The notes under the pieces are model-generated. The model ran no database searches. It worked only from the letters and a program-made list of their open reading frames with translations, and was not told where the DNA came from. Of a stretch of 64,000 nt of DNA, positions 33,915 through 45,334 are shown piece after piece. The translations under genes were made by a program, and so were the position numbers. The DNA comes from Chinchilla lanigera (taxonomy: Eukaryota > Chordata > Mammalia > Rodentia > Chinchillidae), in NCBI RefSeq assembly GCF_000276665.1, contig NW_004955417.1:19901117-19965116 (forward strand), written 5' to 3'. How positions within the stretch are numbered: position 1 is the stretch's first letter; each line of letters begins with the position of its first letter.

Positions 33915-35370
33915 GATATTGGTACCTAGAGAGGAGTTGATGCTGTAACTATACCTGGTCACATGGTTCAGAATCCTTAGGAAGTTTATTCCAGGAGGAG
34001 TTCAGAAAGAATTAGAGATGTGGGCTATGGATCTCTTAGAATGCTGCAAGCCAATCTTGTTGGGAGAGTATAATCAGAGCTCAGAACACCAAAATGCTGG
34101 AAATAATAGAGACATTAAAGAGAATGAGGAGTCCCTTGGACTGGGTGCATGTGTGTTAGGCTCTGGGATAAAGTGTGTACATTTTCGCCATGTTCTGAGA
34201 TTTTGTATGTGACTGAAATTAAAGGCAGGAGACAACCTGGTGGAAGAAATTCCTCAACAGTGTAGCTGTGGCCTGGGTGCTGATATGTGTATTTAGCCTG
34301 ATCTGCAATGAAAATCAGGAACCAACATTGGACCCAAAAGATGCAAAATGTCTGTGGTTTCAACAGAAAGGAAGCTCTTGCAAAGTTGTGGCCATGGAGA
34401 CTCTGGCTGCTGAAATGATTGTCATTAGAAAGAAGCCAAGTACTTTGTCTCAGGAATAGGAAAGATGGCTTAAAAGTTCCTCAGGAATCAGAGAAGCACC
34501 ACCTTCCTCAGGTTCAAAAGTACAAGACCATAAAGTTTTCATTTACAAAGAGAGCTCCTGTCACTTATTCTGCTGAGATTCATTTCACCATGTTCAGCTG
34601 TCTTGGCACCCTGAGACCTCTACAGTTTGTGGCTCAGGAAAGCCTGATGACTACTTAGGCTGGCAATTGACTTTAGCATCCACATGGGACTGGTTTTGCA
34701 GGACTGTGGTATACAGGATTTGAGTAATCAGGAAGCCTTCACCTAGATTTTGAAGTTAGTCCTGAGAGGCCAGGCAGTGTGCCCCTCATAGGACAGTACA
34801 TAAAGCTATATGCATTGGATACCACAGAAATTTGGAGATCCCAAGAGAAGTGACCATCTGCTGAGGAAAACCCCAGGCCATGAGCAGAGCTACTCTAAAG
34901 GGGAAGTCATGAGGACTGCAACCTGCCATGTCATAGGAGGCCTGCCCAAGCCCCGTGGAGCACATTTCTTGCTACCACAACACTGTAGTGAGCCAATCAC
35001 CCCCAAAGTGAGACTTTGGAGGGATATGTTTTGTCTCAATCATAGCAGTTTGCCTTGATATGGAATTACATAATTCAATGTTCATTCTTCTGGCTTTCAG
35101 TTTTATTATAGTCTGATTTCTTTCTATTCCCCTACTCCATCCTGCTGGAATGGAATGTTTACCCTGTGCTATTGAACGTTGAAAGTAATCAACTTCCTTT
35201 TTCGATTTTTACATGGGCTCATAGCTAAGAGTTTGCCAGATGAGACTTAAAACCTGGGAAATTTTCAGTAGTACTGAAACTGGTAAGACTTTTTAATAGT
35301 CTCTGAAAGATGGACTACATGCATTTTATATAATGAAATGGACAAAAGTCTTTGTGGACCAGGGCCAAAA

Positions 35371-35745
35371 TACTATGACTGAGACAAAATTTAGTTTTCA
35401 GAACCCTCATGTGTTTGCAGGGTGATCAGCTCACTGGGGCATTCTACTGATTAGTGGATTTCTCCATTGCTGACTTCAGTAAATATAGGTGTTGTTAAAA
35501 GGGGCCAGGCTGGAGACAGGTCACTGCAGCTATGACCTGAAAGACATCATTCTCCCTCCCCAGAATGTCTCTTCTTTCTCTGCTTTCTGGCTTGCATGGG
35601 TGGAGGCTCCTTTCTTCTGCCATCCTCTTTCTGTTTCAGAGCCTGCTGGCCACGGACTGAAATTATGAGCCAAAATGGACCTCTCTTCCTTTAGTGACAG
35701 GTGTTGGGTGTTTTGTCCTAGTTATTGGAAAAAAAGATGAAGACA
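35371..35745 (+). repeat. MaLR 3' LTR
   Basis: Starts near TACTATGACTGAGACAAAAT and ends near ATGAAGACA. The expected AATAAA has decayed to AAAATGGA. More diverged at its left third than the 5' LTR. Confidence 0.7.
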
Positions 35746-35749
35746 GTGT

Positions 35750-37460
35750 GTGTCAACCAATCACCAATGGAATTCCAGTGGAAATTATTATGTCCAACTG
35801 ATAACTCACATTCTATTGGACTAATATGCAATTGATAATTCTTATTCATTTGATGGCTATTTAGATATCCATGTTTGATTCCTCCAATTTATTCCCAAAC
35901 AATGGCATAGTTGCAGACTTTGTGGCATACAGGTAATAATCATTAGATAATATTTAGCAAGTTCTTAACTACATAGTAACAATATGAATATTACAAAATA
36001 TGCCCAGAAGCTACAATACTTTCAGTTTTTGAGGCGGAAACATCTTTGCACTTATAAACACAATAGAATGTTAATTATGAATGGCATAGTGAGTATAAAT
36101 GAGATAAAGCATCAAGTAGGATTGAAATAGGACAAGAACATTTATTTGAACCACAACAAAGCAACAATGTAGAAGCAAATAAAAATAATGGACAAGTAGA
36201 ACAAGTAATAAGAAAGATAGTATATACTAACCCTAGTATGTTGGTAATGAATTATATACATCTTATAAATATTAAGTAAAAGAGAAGAGTGATAAGATGG
36301 TATAAAAATTTTATATTACATTATATTTATAAGAAATGCCTGTATTCAACAATTATAAAAAGTTGAGTATAAAATGATGAAATATACACATATACATTTG
36401 CAGACATACACAAATACACAGACAAAAAAGTTGTAAATACAGATAAAAATAGAGCTACTATGTATTGACAAATAGCAGACAATATACACCACTATGCAAC
36501 ATGCACAGTTTTATAGGGGACCAGGGTTAAGGATGAAAAAGTTAATTCTTCAGGAAGGCAGACCAGTTGTTAAAGATGCATGTGTATATTAACAAAACCA
36601 CAAAAATATAAATCAAAATGAATAAAAAATTTAAAAATTTATACTATTGACAGAATGATCCAGAACTGAGGAAATGCTATAATTTGCTCCATTTTTTGGC
36701 TAAGTTAGCCTGTCACATTTTGATAGCTGCTGGTAGAAGACACCAGACTTCTGAGTAACAAAGAACAGATTATCATCATAATACCAGAATTTCAGTATTT
36801 CCATGCACCGGTTTTCTGAACAGTAGCTTCAGCACTTTCTTGCATGATTTCTTAGAGGCTGATGTAAAACCTTGTGAATATCTCAACATGCAATAGGTTT
36901 TATTTTATTTATAGCTCTTCTGACCTCAGGAAACCTTAATATTTTTATAATAGGCAATAAGCATACATTCCTTTTGCTCTGGATAAAAGCTAGATGTTTC
37001 CCCAAATTTTTTATAATAAAATCTTTCTTCAAAATAGAGTCCAAAATAAAAGCAGTCAATATCAATTTTGAGAAAACATACAGAAGTCTAAGAGACCAAC
37101 GGAAAATTATCAGGCCTTTGAATATTATCCACTCTTCATTTCTTGGCTTCTGGAAAATTCTCCCTTGAGTATACTGCATAGTCAACTAGTCAAATTAATC
37201 TTCCTGACAGATATTGGCATCAAATCTTGCCATGTAGAATTTAATTAAGCACAAACAACAGGACTCCAAGCAGAAGGATGATGTCAACCCTGAGAACTGA
37301 TACCAACTATCCCCTTTAGAGACCCAAGCCGAGCAAACTGATCAAAGTTATAAACAGCATGACCTTGGAAAATAAGATACCATCCTTCTTCAGTGGGATG
37401 TGTGAATGACAAATGTAGAAGATTTGCAGTAAGATAGAATCAATACCATTTGTTTGAAAT
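35750..37460. other. Spacer between two MaLR elements, nothing firm
   Basis: AT-rich. The stretch near 36650 (CAGAATGATCCAGAACTGAG) might be an L1 scrap. ORFs at 36883-37185 (minus) and 36974-37168 (plus) overlap and lack domains. Confidence 0.4.
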
Positions 37461-37462
37461 TA

Positions 37463-37463
37463 G

Positions 37464-37494
<31 letters not shown>

Positions 37495-37520
37495 GTCTGT
37501 CTGTCTCTCTCACTCTCTCA
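37463..37520. repeat. (TC)n microsatellite
   Basis: CT run with GTCTGTCTGT interruption, immediately 5' of the MaLR LTR. Confidence 0.95.
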
Positions 37521-37532
37521 TTTTCAGTGAGT

Positions 37533-37784
37533 TGTAACTTTTATCTAGATGTACTCCTAAACTGTCATGTGCTCATAGGTGAGGTTTTATGGAGGTGACT
37601 GGATCATGGGGACATGATTTTTGTTGGAAAATAAGTCTCTGCCATATTCTCTGGCATGCTCCCTTGCCTTGAAGCCAGCTACGGACTGAAGCTTCTGCAA
37701 ATTGTAAGTTCTAAATAAACCTCTCCCCTTTGAAATTGTGAGTGCTGGGTATTTGGTCCCAGCCACAAGAAAGTGACTAAGACA
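37533..37784 (+). repeat. MaLR 5' LTR (shortened)
   Basis: Aligns at both ends with the 3' LTR (TATCTAGATGT near the start, AAATAAA and GACTAAGACA at the end) but lacks a middle portion present at 39560-39680. Confidence 0.75.
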
Positions 37785-39042
37785 GATTTTAGTACCAGAG
37801 AAGTGGGGTGAATGCTATGATTACTGACCATGTGATTCAGAAGTCTTTGGAACTGGTTTTTGGGGTAGTTTGGAAAGGTTTGGAGCTGCAGCTAAAGAAG
37901 CAGCCCTAGAATGCTGTAAGCCAAGCTTGATGGGAGATTGTAGTCAGAGCTCAGAAGAGCAAAATGCTGGTAATAATGCATCCAGTAAAAACCACACTCA
38001 GAAGGTTTCAGTTAGGAACAAGCACTGTACCGACAGTTGGACAACAGGCTATGTGTGTCATGCCCTGGACAAAATGTGTCTGTATTTTGCTCATGTCCTG
38101 AGATATTGTTAGAGTCTGAGATTAAGGGAAGTAGACTAAATAATCTTGTAGAAGACAGTTCAAGAAAGTCTAAGGTTGAGATAGTGGCTTGGCTACTGCT
38201 GGGGGAGAGTGGGTTTACTCCACCTTATAGAGACAAGCAAAAGCAAAAGTTACAACTGAATGTTTCTAAAAGTTGTGAGTTTCACCAGAAAGGAAATTCC
38301 TGATTTGAGGGCCCACAATGCAGAGGACAGTTGTGTTGCTGAAAATATTAGCATTAAAAGAAAGCTGGGTGGTTTACAACCATACAAGAAGAAGGAAGCT
38401 TTGAGGGTATGTGAGAAACCAGTAAGGTTCCACCTTTCAGAGGATCTGCTCAAGATGAAATACTTTGCTTTGAGGAAGAGTCCCAGGGCATCACGCTCCA
38501 GATGAGAGGGAGTGGAACAGCTACATGCAGAATTTTTTCTTGAGGATTCAATTCATAATGCTCATCCATCCAGGTACTCAGAGACCCTTTCAGCCACAAT
38601 AGAAGGAAGCCTGGTTACTGATTCAGCTGGCAGCAGACCTTAGGATCATCCATATGGTGCTGGTGTTATGTGCATGCAGAATGCTAGAGTTGTGGGGTGA
38701 GGGAAGCTTCCACCAAGATTTCAGAAAAGGTCCTGAGAGGCCAAGAACTGTGCTCCTGAGAGGGCAGTGTGTGAAGCTGTATGAAAGTGAAGCCAAAAAG
38801 TAGACTAGAGACCCCAGGATGTTGGAAAGTGGAGGAAAACCACAAGGAGTGAGCAAAGTCCAATCTTATGAAAATCCTTAAAGATTACAGCCACCAGCAA
38901 TGCTAGAGGAGCTGGGATGACCAAGCCCTTTGGAGTTCACTGCTACAGATTGTCCCTGGTGCTAAACATGGAACTATATGCACTTGAATATTTACCTTTC
39001 TGGATTTAAGTCTTGCTCTGGCCTCATTGTTTCCTTTCCTTT

Positions 39043-39226
39043 TACAATAATACCTTGGTTAACCAACACTTTTCTTAAACAACAACTTGATTAGCAAACA
39101 GAAGCATTTGGCAAAATTCTGGTTTTGTTCAAGATCACACGGCCATCTTCCCTGCACCACATCAACACAGCCATGTTTCCCAGAATCATGGAATGAATTA
39201 AGTTCATGAACTGAGGTACCACTGTA
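39043..39226. mobile_element. Tigger-type MITE (about 184 bp including TA target)
   Basis: Terminal inverted repeats: the left end TACAATAATACCTTGGTT and the right end GAACTGAGGTACCACTGTA are imperfect reverse complements, bounded by TA dinucleotides. The right end matches the right terminus of the Tigger at 56.5 kb (AAGGATCCACTGTA), so that family's transposase probably mobilised it. No coding capacity. It sits in the internal region of the MaLR and is therefore younger than that insertion, or was carried in by the MaLR's source copy. Confidence 0.78.
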
Positions 39227-39470
39227 CTTCTCCCTTTTGCAACAGGAAAGTTTACCTGTGCCTTTGTATGTCAGCAGTACTATATTTAAATATCTATTCA
39301 ATTGTACAAGGGCTCACAGTTAAGAGTTTGCCTTAAATCTCAGAGGAGACTCTGGACTTTGACTTTTCATCAATGATGAAATTGTTAGGAATTTAGCAAC
39401 TCTTACAGATGAACTAAGTGCATTTTGCCTAGACATTTGCCCATGGTTGTTTAGGGGCCCAGGGGCAAAA

Positions 39471-39991
39471 TATTATGGTTTATATCTAGATGTTCCCCTA
39501 AAGCCTCATGTGCTCATTACTGGAACTTTTGGGAAGTGCTTGGACTTTGGCTATGTGTACTCATTACTGGCTTATTCCCCTAATGACCCTATAGCTGGGT
39601 GTGATGTTGAGAGGTAAAACCTGTTGGGAAGAAATGGGTCATTGGGGGTGTGGCTTGGAAGGGTATATGTCCTTCCTCCTCTCTTAAGCCCTTTCTGCTT
39701 GCCATTCCATGAGCTCTTTCACCTCTGCTGTGCCCCTCTGCCATGTCACCCTGCCTTTGAGCCAGCAGACCATGGACTGAAGCATCTACAAACTTTGAGC
39801 CAGCCAGGGATATACCTCAGTGTCACAGCACCTACCTGGGAAGTGCAAGGTCCTGAGTTCGATTCCCAGTACAAAAAAAAAAAGGAAAAAAATTCACCAA
39901 ACCACAAATAACAAACTGTGAATAAAAATAAAACTATACTAATTTAACTTGTGGCTGTCAGGTATTTTGTTCTGTCCAACTAACTAAGACA
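39471..39991 (+). repeat. MaLR 3' LTR split by ID SINE
   Basis: Starts near TTATGGTTTATATC, includes GTGTGATGTTGAGAGGTAAA and GACCATGGACTGAAGCAT, and ends TAACTAAGACA. The ID at 39802-39901 interrupts the segment just before the AATAAAAATAAAAC polyadenylation region. Confidence 0.8.
39802..39901 (+). mobile_element. ID SINE nested in MaLR LTR
   Basis: ID head with a decayed A box (ATACCTCAGTG), B box GAGTTCGATTCC, CAGTAC end, and A-rich tail. The LTR text resumes with AAACTGTGAATAAA after the tail, repeating the AAACTTTGAGCC before the head as an imperfect target-site duplication. Confidence 0.85.
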
Positions 39992-39994
39992 CTC

Positions 39995-42215
39995 AATCTC
40001 TTCAAGTCTGTATTTCCTCATTAGGATACTGTGAATAATGATTTATCATTAGTAATTATTAGAGAAACATTAAATAGTAGATATGGTGAAAATATATTCT
40101 TAATGTATTAACCTATACTGTTTTGATTTTACTCCATGTATTTTCTCTGTTTTTCACTGAGGTAGTTTGTATCCTCTTTAATTATTCAATGAGGCATGAC
40201 TAGAATAAAAGCAGAAAATATTCTGAAATACAGGGTGTTTTCTGACCCCAAATAAGGAAAACTAGTAGAATGAGTATGAGGAGTATTCCCATACTCTGAA
40301 AAGCTAGAGAAAATGTGAAATTTCTGGAGTTTTTTCATATCAATGGCAACAAAAGCAGAATAATATTTTGTTCCATTTGTATCTGACACTGTGGAAGAGG
40401 TTTATACATAGTGCATATTTAAGGCATTTAATAGTGGGACTCTGAAGAGATAGCCAAGGAAAAATAATAGCTATTTCTTGTTAAACTATTTCATCAGAGA
40501 TGTCTTTCAATAAAATAGAGTTGTAGAATCTTGAACATTAATAAAATACTATATTTTCTACTAGGCTACATACCTGCTATACCATAATTCTGATAAGTTC
40601 TTTAAATAGTATTTCTAAAAGCTATATATTTGAGTGTCTGAGTCTTTCCTGAAAAAAGAATGTCAACATTACAAAAGGACAAGTTGAAAAACAGACGAAA
40701 GGAAGAGAAACCTTTAAAGCTTTTTATGAAGAAAAACCTTTAAACTCTCTCAATAGAAAGTTCCACCCAAGGCATTAAATATTAGAAATCCAAAAGAATG
40801 TATGTCACTTCAAAAAGAAATCTAAAATTCGAGTGGGAGGATTCTACCCTGTCCTCTGACAGACATCATTGACTTTTTTCAGAAAAAGATCCATGCTAAC
40901 ACTAGAGAAAAGCTTCTTGTCCTGATATTTCTGATGTGGGCTGAATACTAGATTTTGGTGAGCAAAAGAAATGTTTATGGGAAAAATAAATGAATGCATA
41001 TACACACATTTGACAGGCAAAATGCACATTTTCCTAAAATATTAATAGCATTGCATTTAATAATAAAATAGTTTCAATTGTGCTCAAAGGTGGATGATTT
41101 TATTATTTAACATAAAATAAATTTTACATTTTTCACAAAATAACAATTATGAGAATGAAATTATTAACGACATTATACTCAAAATTATACAATACTGGTA
41201 TCCATAGGCTTTCATTATGTTAGTTTTTTGGGGTAAGATGTATATCCTGGTGTACATTGTAGCATGATGAAAAAAATAATAGATTTGCTGAGAGGAGGGG
41301 TTTTTAGTGGAATTTTTTGTGGCCTAAATACTATCAGGTCATCACAGATGGAAAAATCACTTTGTCTTCAAATTATTTCAGCTTAATATATCATTCTATG
41401 CTACCACTATGCCTTGGATGGTAATCTACTTCCAGACAGGCCCAAGTTCACCAATCTGAAAACCATAAACTATGCTAATGTCATCGTTGAAAGAAAAAAC
41501 AGCCTCACTAAATTGTGATCTCCTTCCACTGTGTCATGAGCGACACTTTTCATGTGAGAACTCGATAGTGGGGTACCAGAAATGAATTTGAGGTTGTTTT
41601 GGTTATTTAAGGGGCATTCTTTGGATTGCTACAGGTGGGTAACAAAGGGATGAAGCTCATGTATGGAGAATTTAAGTGTGAAAAATTTAAATGCATACTT
41701 TTTCGATATTTCAAGATGTGAAATTTTACTATAAATTGCGTGGATTGTTTTTGCTTTTGTTTTTGTTTTTTTACTTGGTAAATTTGGGGAATATGGGAAA
41801 TATATTGTATCTAAAGAATACTGAAACTTCTCAGGGTTCCAAATTAATATTTATTTCCTAAGCCTTTTTAGCTTTGACTTCAGGAGAGGTGAATGAAAGC
41901 ATTTCTTCTACACTATAAATTTATTTTAAAATCTCTGAAAATTTTGTGTTCTTTATTTTAAAAACTCTGATTTTCAACTAAAACAAAAGACACACTGGCT
42001 AAAACCAATAAGTCTGTGTGAATTTTTAAGGCTATTAAGTTGTTTTTGACTCATAACTTTGATTTTGTTTTCAATTACTGTATCATATTTCTTTATCTCC
42101 ATCCTTAAAATAGTATGTATTAAGATTCACGTAGGGCTGAAGAAAATAAACAAACACATGCCAATAAAACTTTATTTGGTGTGAGAACTATGTGCAACCT
42201 TCATTTTACAATAAC
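39995..42215. other. AT-rich sequence, nothing recognised
   Basis: About 2.2 kb without recognised repeat or gene. Short ORFs at 40186-40389 and 40844-41029 (minus) lack domains. Confidence 0.45.
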
Positions 42216-42219
42216 ATCT

Positions 42220-44070
42220 TCACTGAGATAAAATCGTGTAACAAAATTTTCATAGTTTTGAAGTTCATCATTCAGTGTCTCTAAGAATGTTTTCGTCAGC
42301 ATATTCTGCAAACTAAGTGATATAGATTCTCATCTTCTGTGGTCAGTTTTCAAGGTGTGTGCATGTTGTTACAAGTGTCAGTGCATCATTCTTTTTATTT
42401 CCCAAGTAAGATACTTTGTATAAGCACACTAAATTTTTGAAGAATCCTGTCATCAGTTGATGGATATTTGGGTCATTTCTACATTTAGATAAATGGTAAA
42501 CAGCATTGCAATGAACCATAATGTGGGAAATTTTATTTGTACTTTTGTTTTCAATTCTTTTTGATACATTCCTATTACTGGAATCTCTGGATTGTATGTT
42601 GAATCTATATTTAACTGTGTGTCTGTGAGTGTGTGTGTGTGTGTCTGTGAGTGTGTGTAACATTTAGAGCAACTATTAAACTGCAGTGTTTTAACACATA
42701 CATCCACAGTGCCCAAGGAGTGTACTCTTTCCTGAATCCTCATCAACATTTACTATTATTTTTCTTTTTTGCTTAACTATTTAATTGACATAATGTGACT
42801 TCAGTATAATTTTGATTTGCATTTCCCCATTGAATTAAGACATTTTAAATGCTTATTGGCCATTTTAATAACTTGTTTAATAACTTGGTCATTTTAATAA
42901 CTTGTTTGTAGGAGAGCTACTGGAAACTTTACACATGTTAAAATTAGCTCATTTGTTGATTTTTGAGAAGTACAAGTCTTTATCTAATGTACATGAAAGT
43001 CTTAACAGACAATGACTGAAGAATATTTGTTCAGATTCTGTGGGTTGTCCATTCACTTTTTATGGTGTTCTTTAAGTACAAATGTTTGTAACCCTGATGA
43101 AGTCCAGATTTCAGTATTTATTTCTTTGCATATGCCTTTGGTATCATAACTAATTTTATAGCTTTCATTTTACATTTAAGTCTATTATCTGTTCAGCAAT
43201 AATTGTTGTATATTGTGTAACATAATAATCAAGATTTGTTTTGGCATTATGACATTCATTTGAGAAACAATCATTTTTTTAAAAATTGATTCTTTTTTCC
43301 TCTGTTGAGTTGTCTGGTTGCCCCATTAAAACTCAAGTCTATAAAAGTAAGGGTTTATCTTTAGACTGGCTTATTTTTTCTGTTGTTGGATGAAGTGTTA
43401 TGTACATGCCCCACAAGTCTAACTAGTTAATAGTGTCATTTGTGACTAGTATTTCCTTCTTCATATTTTGCTCACTTATTCTATTTGTTATGGAGGATGG
43501 GTTGTTCAATTAGCCAATGATTTTGTTGAATTTTACTTTTCTGTTAGCTTTTGCTTCCTTGTTGTCTCTTGTCTAAGGTGAATGTAGGCTCACAATCATT
43601 ACATCTTCTTGATAGATGGAGGTCTCATCATTATGAAAAGTCATCCTTTGTCTGCACCAAAAACTTTTGTCCTAAAGTCTAATTTAATGTCACTATGGCC
43701 ACGAGCTCTCTTTTTGTTACTACTGGCCTAAGGTATGATTTTATTTCAACTTATTTGCTTCCAAATCTGAACAGTGTCTCCTGTAGACAACCTTTAGATG
43801 AATCGTTTATTAAAACTTGCTCTGACAATCTGTCCTTTGATTGAAGTGTTTGAGTGATTAATCCACTTATGTTTACAGGAAATATAGATTAAGTAGCATT
43901 TTTCTGCTATTTCATACATTCTTTATGTTTTGCACCATATTACTCCGCTGGCCATTCATTGCTACTTTCTGTTTCTAACATGTGAATATCATCCCTTTGC
44001 TTGTTTTATTCTGTTATTGAGTTGTTTTCTTTCTGCTTGTCCTTCAGGTTAACCTCTATTTAATACTGAG
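42220..44070 (-). mobile_element. Ancient L1 (L1M-type), antisense, fragmented
   Basis: Complement of L1 signatures: CATCAGTTGATGGATATTTGGG, TTTGATTTGCATTTCCCC, TCTGTGGGTTGTCCATTCAC, GATGAAGTCCAGATTTCAGT. Later come stretches resembling the endonuclease/early ORF2 region in antisense (ATCTTCTTGATAGATGGAGG, AAAGTCTAATTTAATGTCAC, CTGTCCTTTGATTGAAGTGT). Segments between are missing or diverged, so it may be two fragments. A TG repeat at 42615 interrupts it. Confidence 0.65.
42615..42659. repeat. (TG)n microsatellite
   Basis: TG run with two CTGTGAG interruptions. Confidence 0.9.
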
Positions 44071-44074
44071 AATT

Positions 44075-45045
44075 CCTATTGCAAATGACAGTATAATAAC
44101 AGAGTTATAATTAACATTAATTTATTTTCAGTACTGTTTCAATGTAGATAAAGACTGTCTGCCACACTTTTTTATTATTGTTACATTAGTTGCATCTTGG
44201 TATATAATAAATCTATCAACAGAATTTTTTAGTAAGTGCTTTATGCAGTTGATTTTAAAATCAGAGAGGAGATAAAAGGAGAGTTTTTCTGAACTGATGT
44301 TCTTCAAGGACAGTGTTGTATACAAAACTTAAGAATAAACTCAAATCATAATTGATCCATCTCATACCTACCCATCTTACAATGATAAGGAAAATAATTT
44401 AGATTATAATTAATGTTCTTTTGTTTTAATATTTAGAACTCATTGCTTATCTATATTTTGATAAAATACTTTATATCTGGTATAATCAAGAACCTCTTGA
44501 ATTGTCTAAAATTAGCATATGTTTGCTAGAAAAGATGTAATTGCTAAAAATATCAGCTTCCCTGATAATGTTTTTTTTTTTCCTAGAAAAATCTAACGAT
44601 CAAATTATCCAAGCTGTTTGAAAGCATATTCTATAAAAATAGTAAAATCTTAGATAGCTAAGCACTGCATAACAACAACTAGCATGAAAATATTGGTGAT
44701 TCATGTCTTTGTACAACTTTTTCATAGGTATTGGGAAAGACAGTCCTTGAGCAAGTCTTCTGTAGTCACTCTGTGTCTCCTTTTGTGTTTTAGGTATCGA
44801 TTGTAACAGTTATGCATCTTAGAAGGGTACAATGATTCATTGTGTTTTTCCTTGTTTTAATAATCAAATTGCAAAAAGAGTCTTACCCATAGACAATCAA
44901 ACATTCTTAATGGTAAAATCTTGGCAGTACAAATACAGAAACTGGCATATACATTTTATGGGACAGAGAATTTTTATGTTGTTTTTTTACCATTGTTGAA
45001 GTGAAAATATCATATTTCACATTTAATTTAAATTTATCTTTAACA
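44075..45045. other. AT-rich sequence, nothing recognised
   Basis: No gene or repeat family was recognised here. Confidence 0.45.
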
Positions 45046-45049
45046 GATG

Positions 45050-45330
45050 AATGAAAGATAAAAGTTATTCATATTAGTAGGGTACCCTGTGATGCATTGA
45101 TGCATGTATATATTATATGTTTAAATCAAGTTAAACATATATATCTTCTTTAATATTTATCACTTTGTAAGGTTGAAAACCTTCAGAATTCTCTCTGCTA
45201 GCATTTTGAGAAGTGCAGCTCATCCTTGTTATGTATAGCCACTCAACTGCACATCAGAACTTCTTCATCCTACATTACTGTAACTTAATTCTCACTGGTT
45301 AACCTTAAACTATACTGGTCATATATGAAT
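45050..45330 (-). mobile_element. Ancient L1 3'UTR, antisense
   Basis: 'TTTATCACTTTGTAAGGTTG', 'ACCTTCAGAATTCTCTCTGC', 'GTTATGTATAGCCACTCAAC' and 'CATCAGAACTTCTTCATCCT' match in order the complement of primate/rodent-shared L1 3'UTR text. No tail on the right and diverged. Confidence 0.6.
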
Positions 45331-45334
45331 TCTC

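Larger units (their letters stand above)
33555..35745 (+). mobile_element. MaLR (ERVL-MaLR) element with two LTRs and internal region
   Basis: The 5' LTR (33555-33914) starts TGTTATGCTTTAGATTC, contains the polyadenylation region GCCAAAATAAATCTCTTC, and ends GACCAAGACA. The 3' LTR (about 35371-35745) has the corresponding landmarks (GAGCCAAAATGGACCTCTC, GGTGTTGGGTGTTTTGTC, ATGAAGACA). The internal part starts ATTGGTACCTAGAGAGGAG and shares stretches with the element at 37.5 kb (TAGAATGCTGCAAGCCAA versus TAGAATGCTGTAAGCCAA; CAGAGCTCAGAA). MaLRs are non-autonomous ERVL-related retrotransposons. Internal ORFs are below 85 codons, so no protein product is expected. Flanking 5-mers GTATA/GTGTG are a poor match, so exact ends are uncertain. 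Confidence 0.8.
37533..39991 (+). mobile_element. MaLR (ERVL-MaLR) element with two LTRs and nested insertions
   Basis: The 5' LTR (37533-37784) contains GTTCTAAATAAACCTCTCC and ends GACTAAGACA. The 3' LTR (about 39471-39991) starts TTATGGTTTATATCTAGATG and ends AACTAAGACA. The internal region begins TTTTAGTACCAGAGAAGTGG and carries the block TAGAATGCTGTAAGCCAAGC, also present in the element at 33.9-34.1 kb. A Tigger-type MITE (39043-39226) lies in the internal region and an ID (39802-39901) splits the 3' LTR. The 5' LTR is about half the length of the 3' LTR without its ID, so one LTR has an internal deletion. Only short broken ORFs remain. Confidence 0.82.

Noticed and set aside
33768..35058. 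Cluster of 62-82-codon ORFs
   Set aside because: All lie in the internal region or LTR of a MaLR element, overlap on both strands and show no retained protein domain.
37870..38505. Overlapping plus-strand ORFs (80-88 codons)
   Set aside because: Fragments in the MaLR internal region, broken and without a recognisable product.
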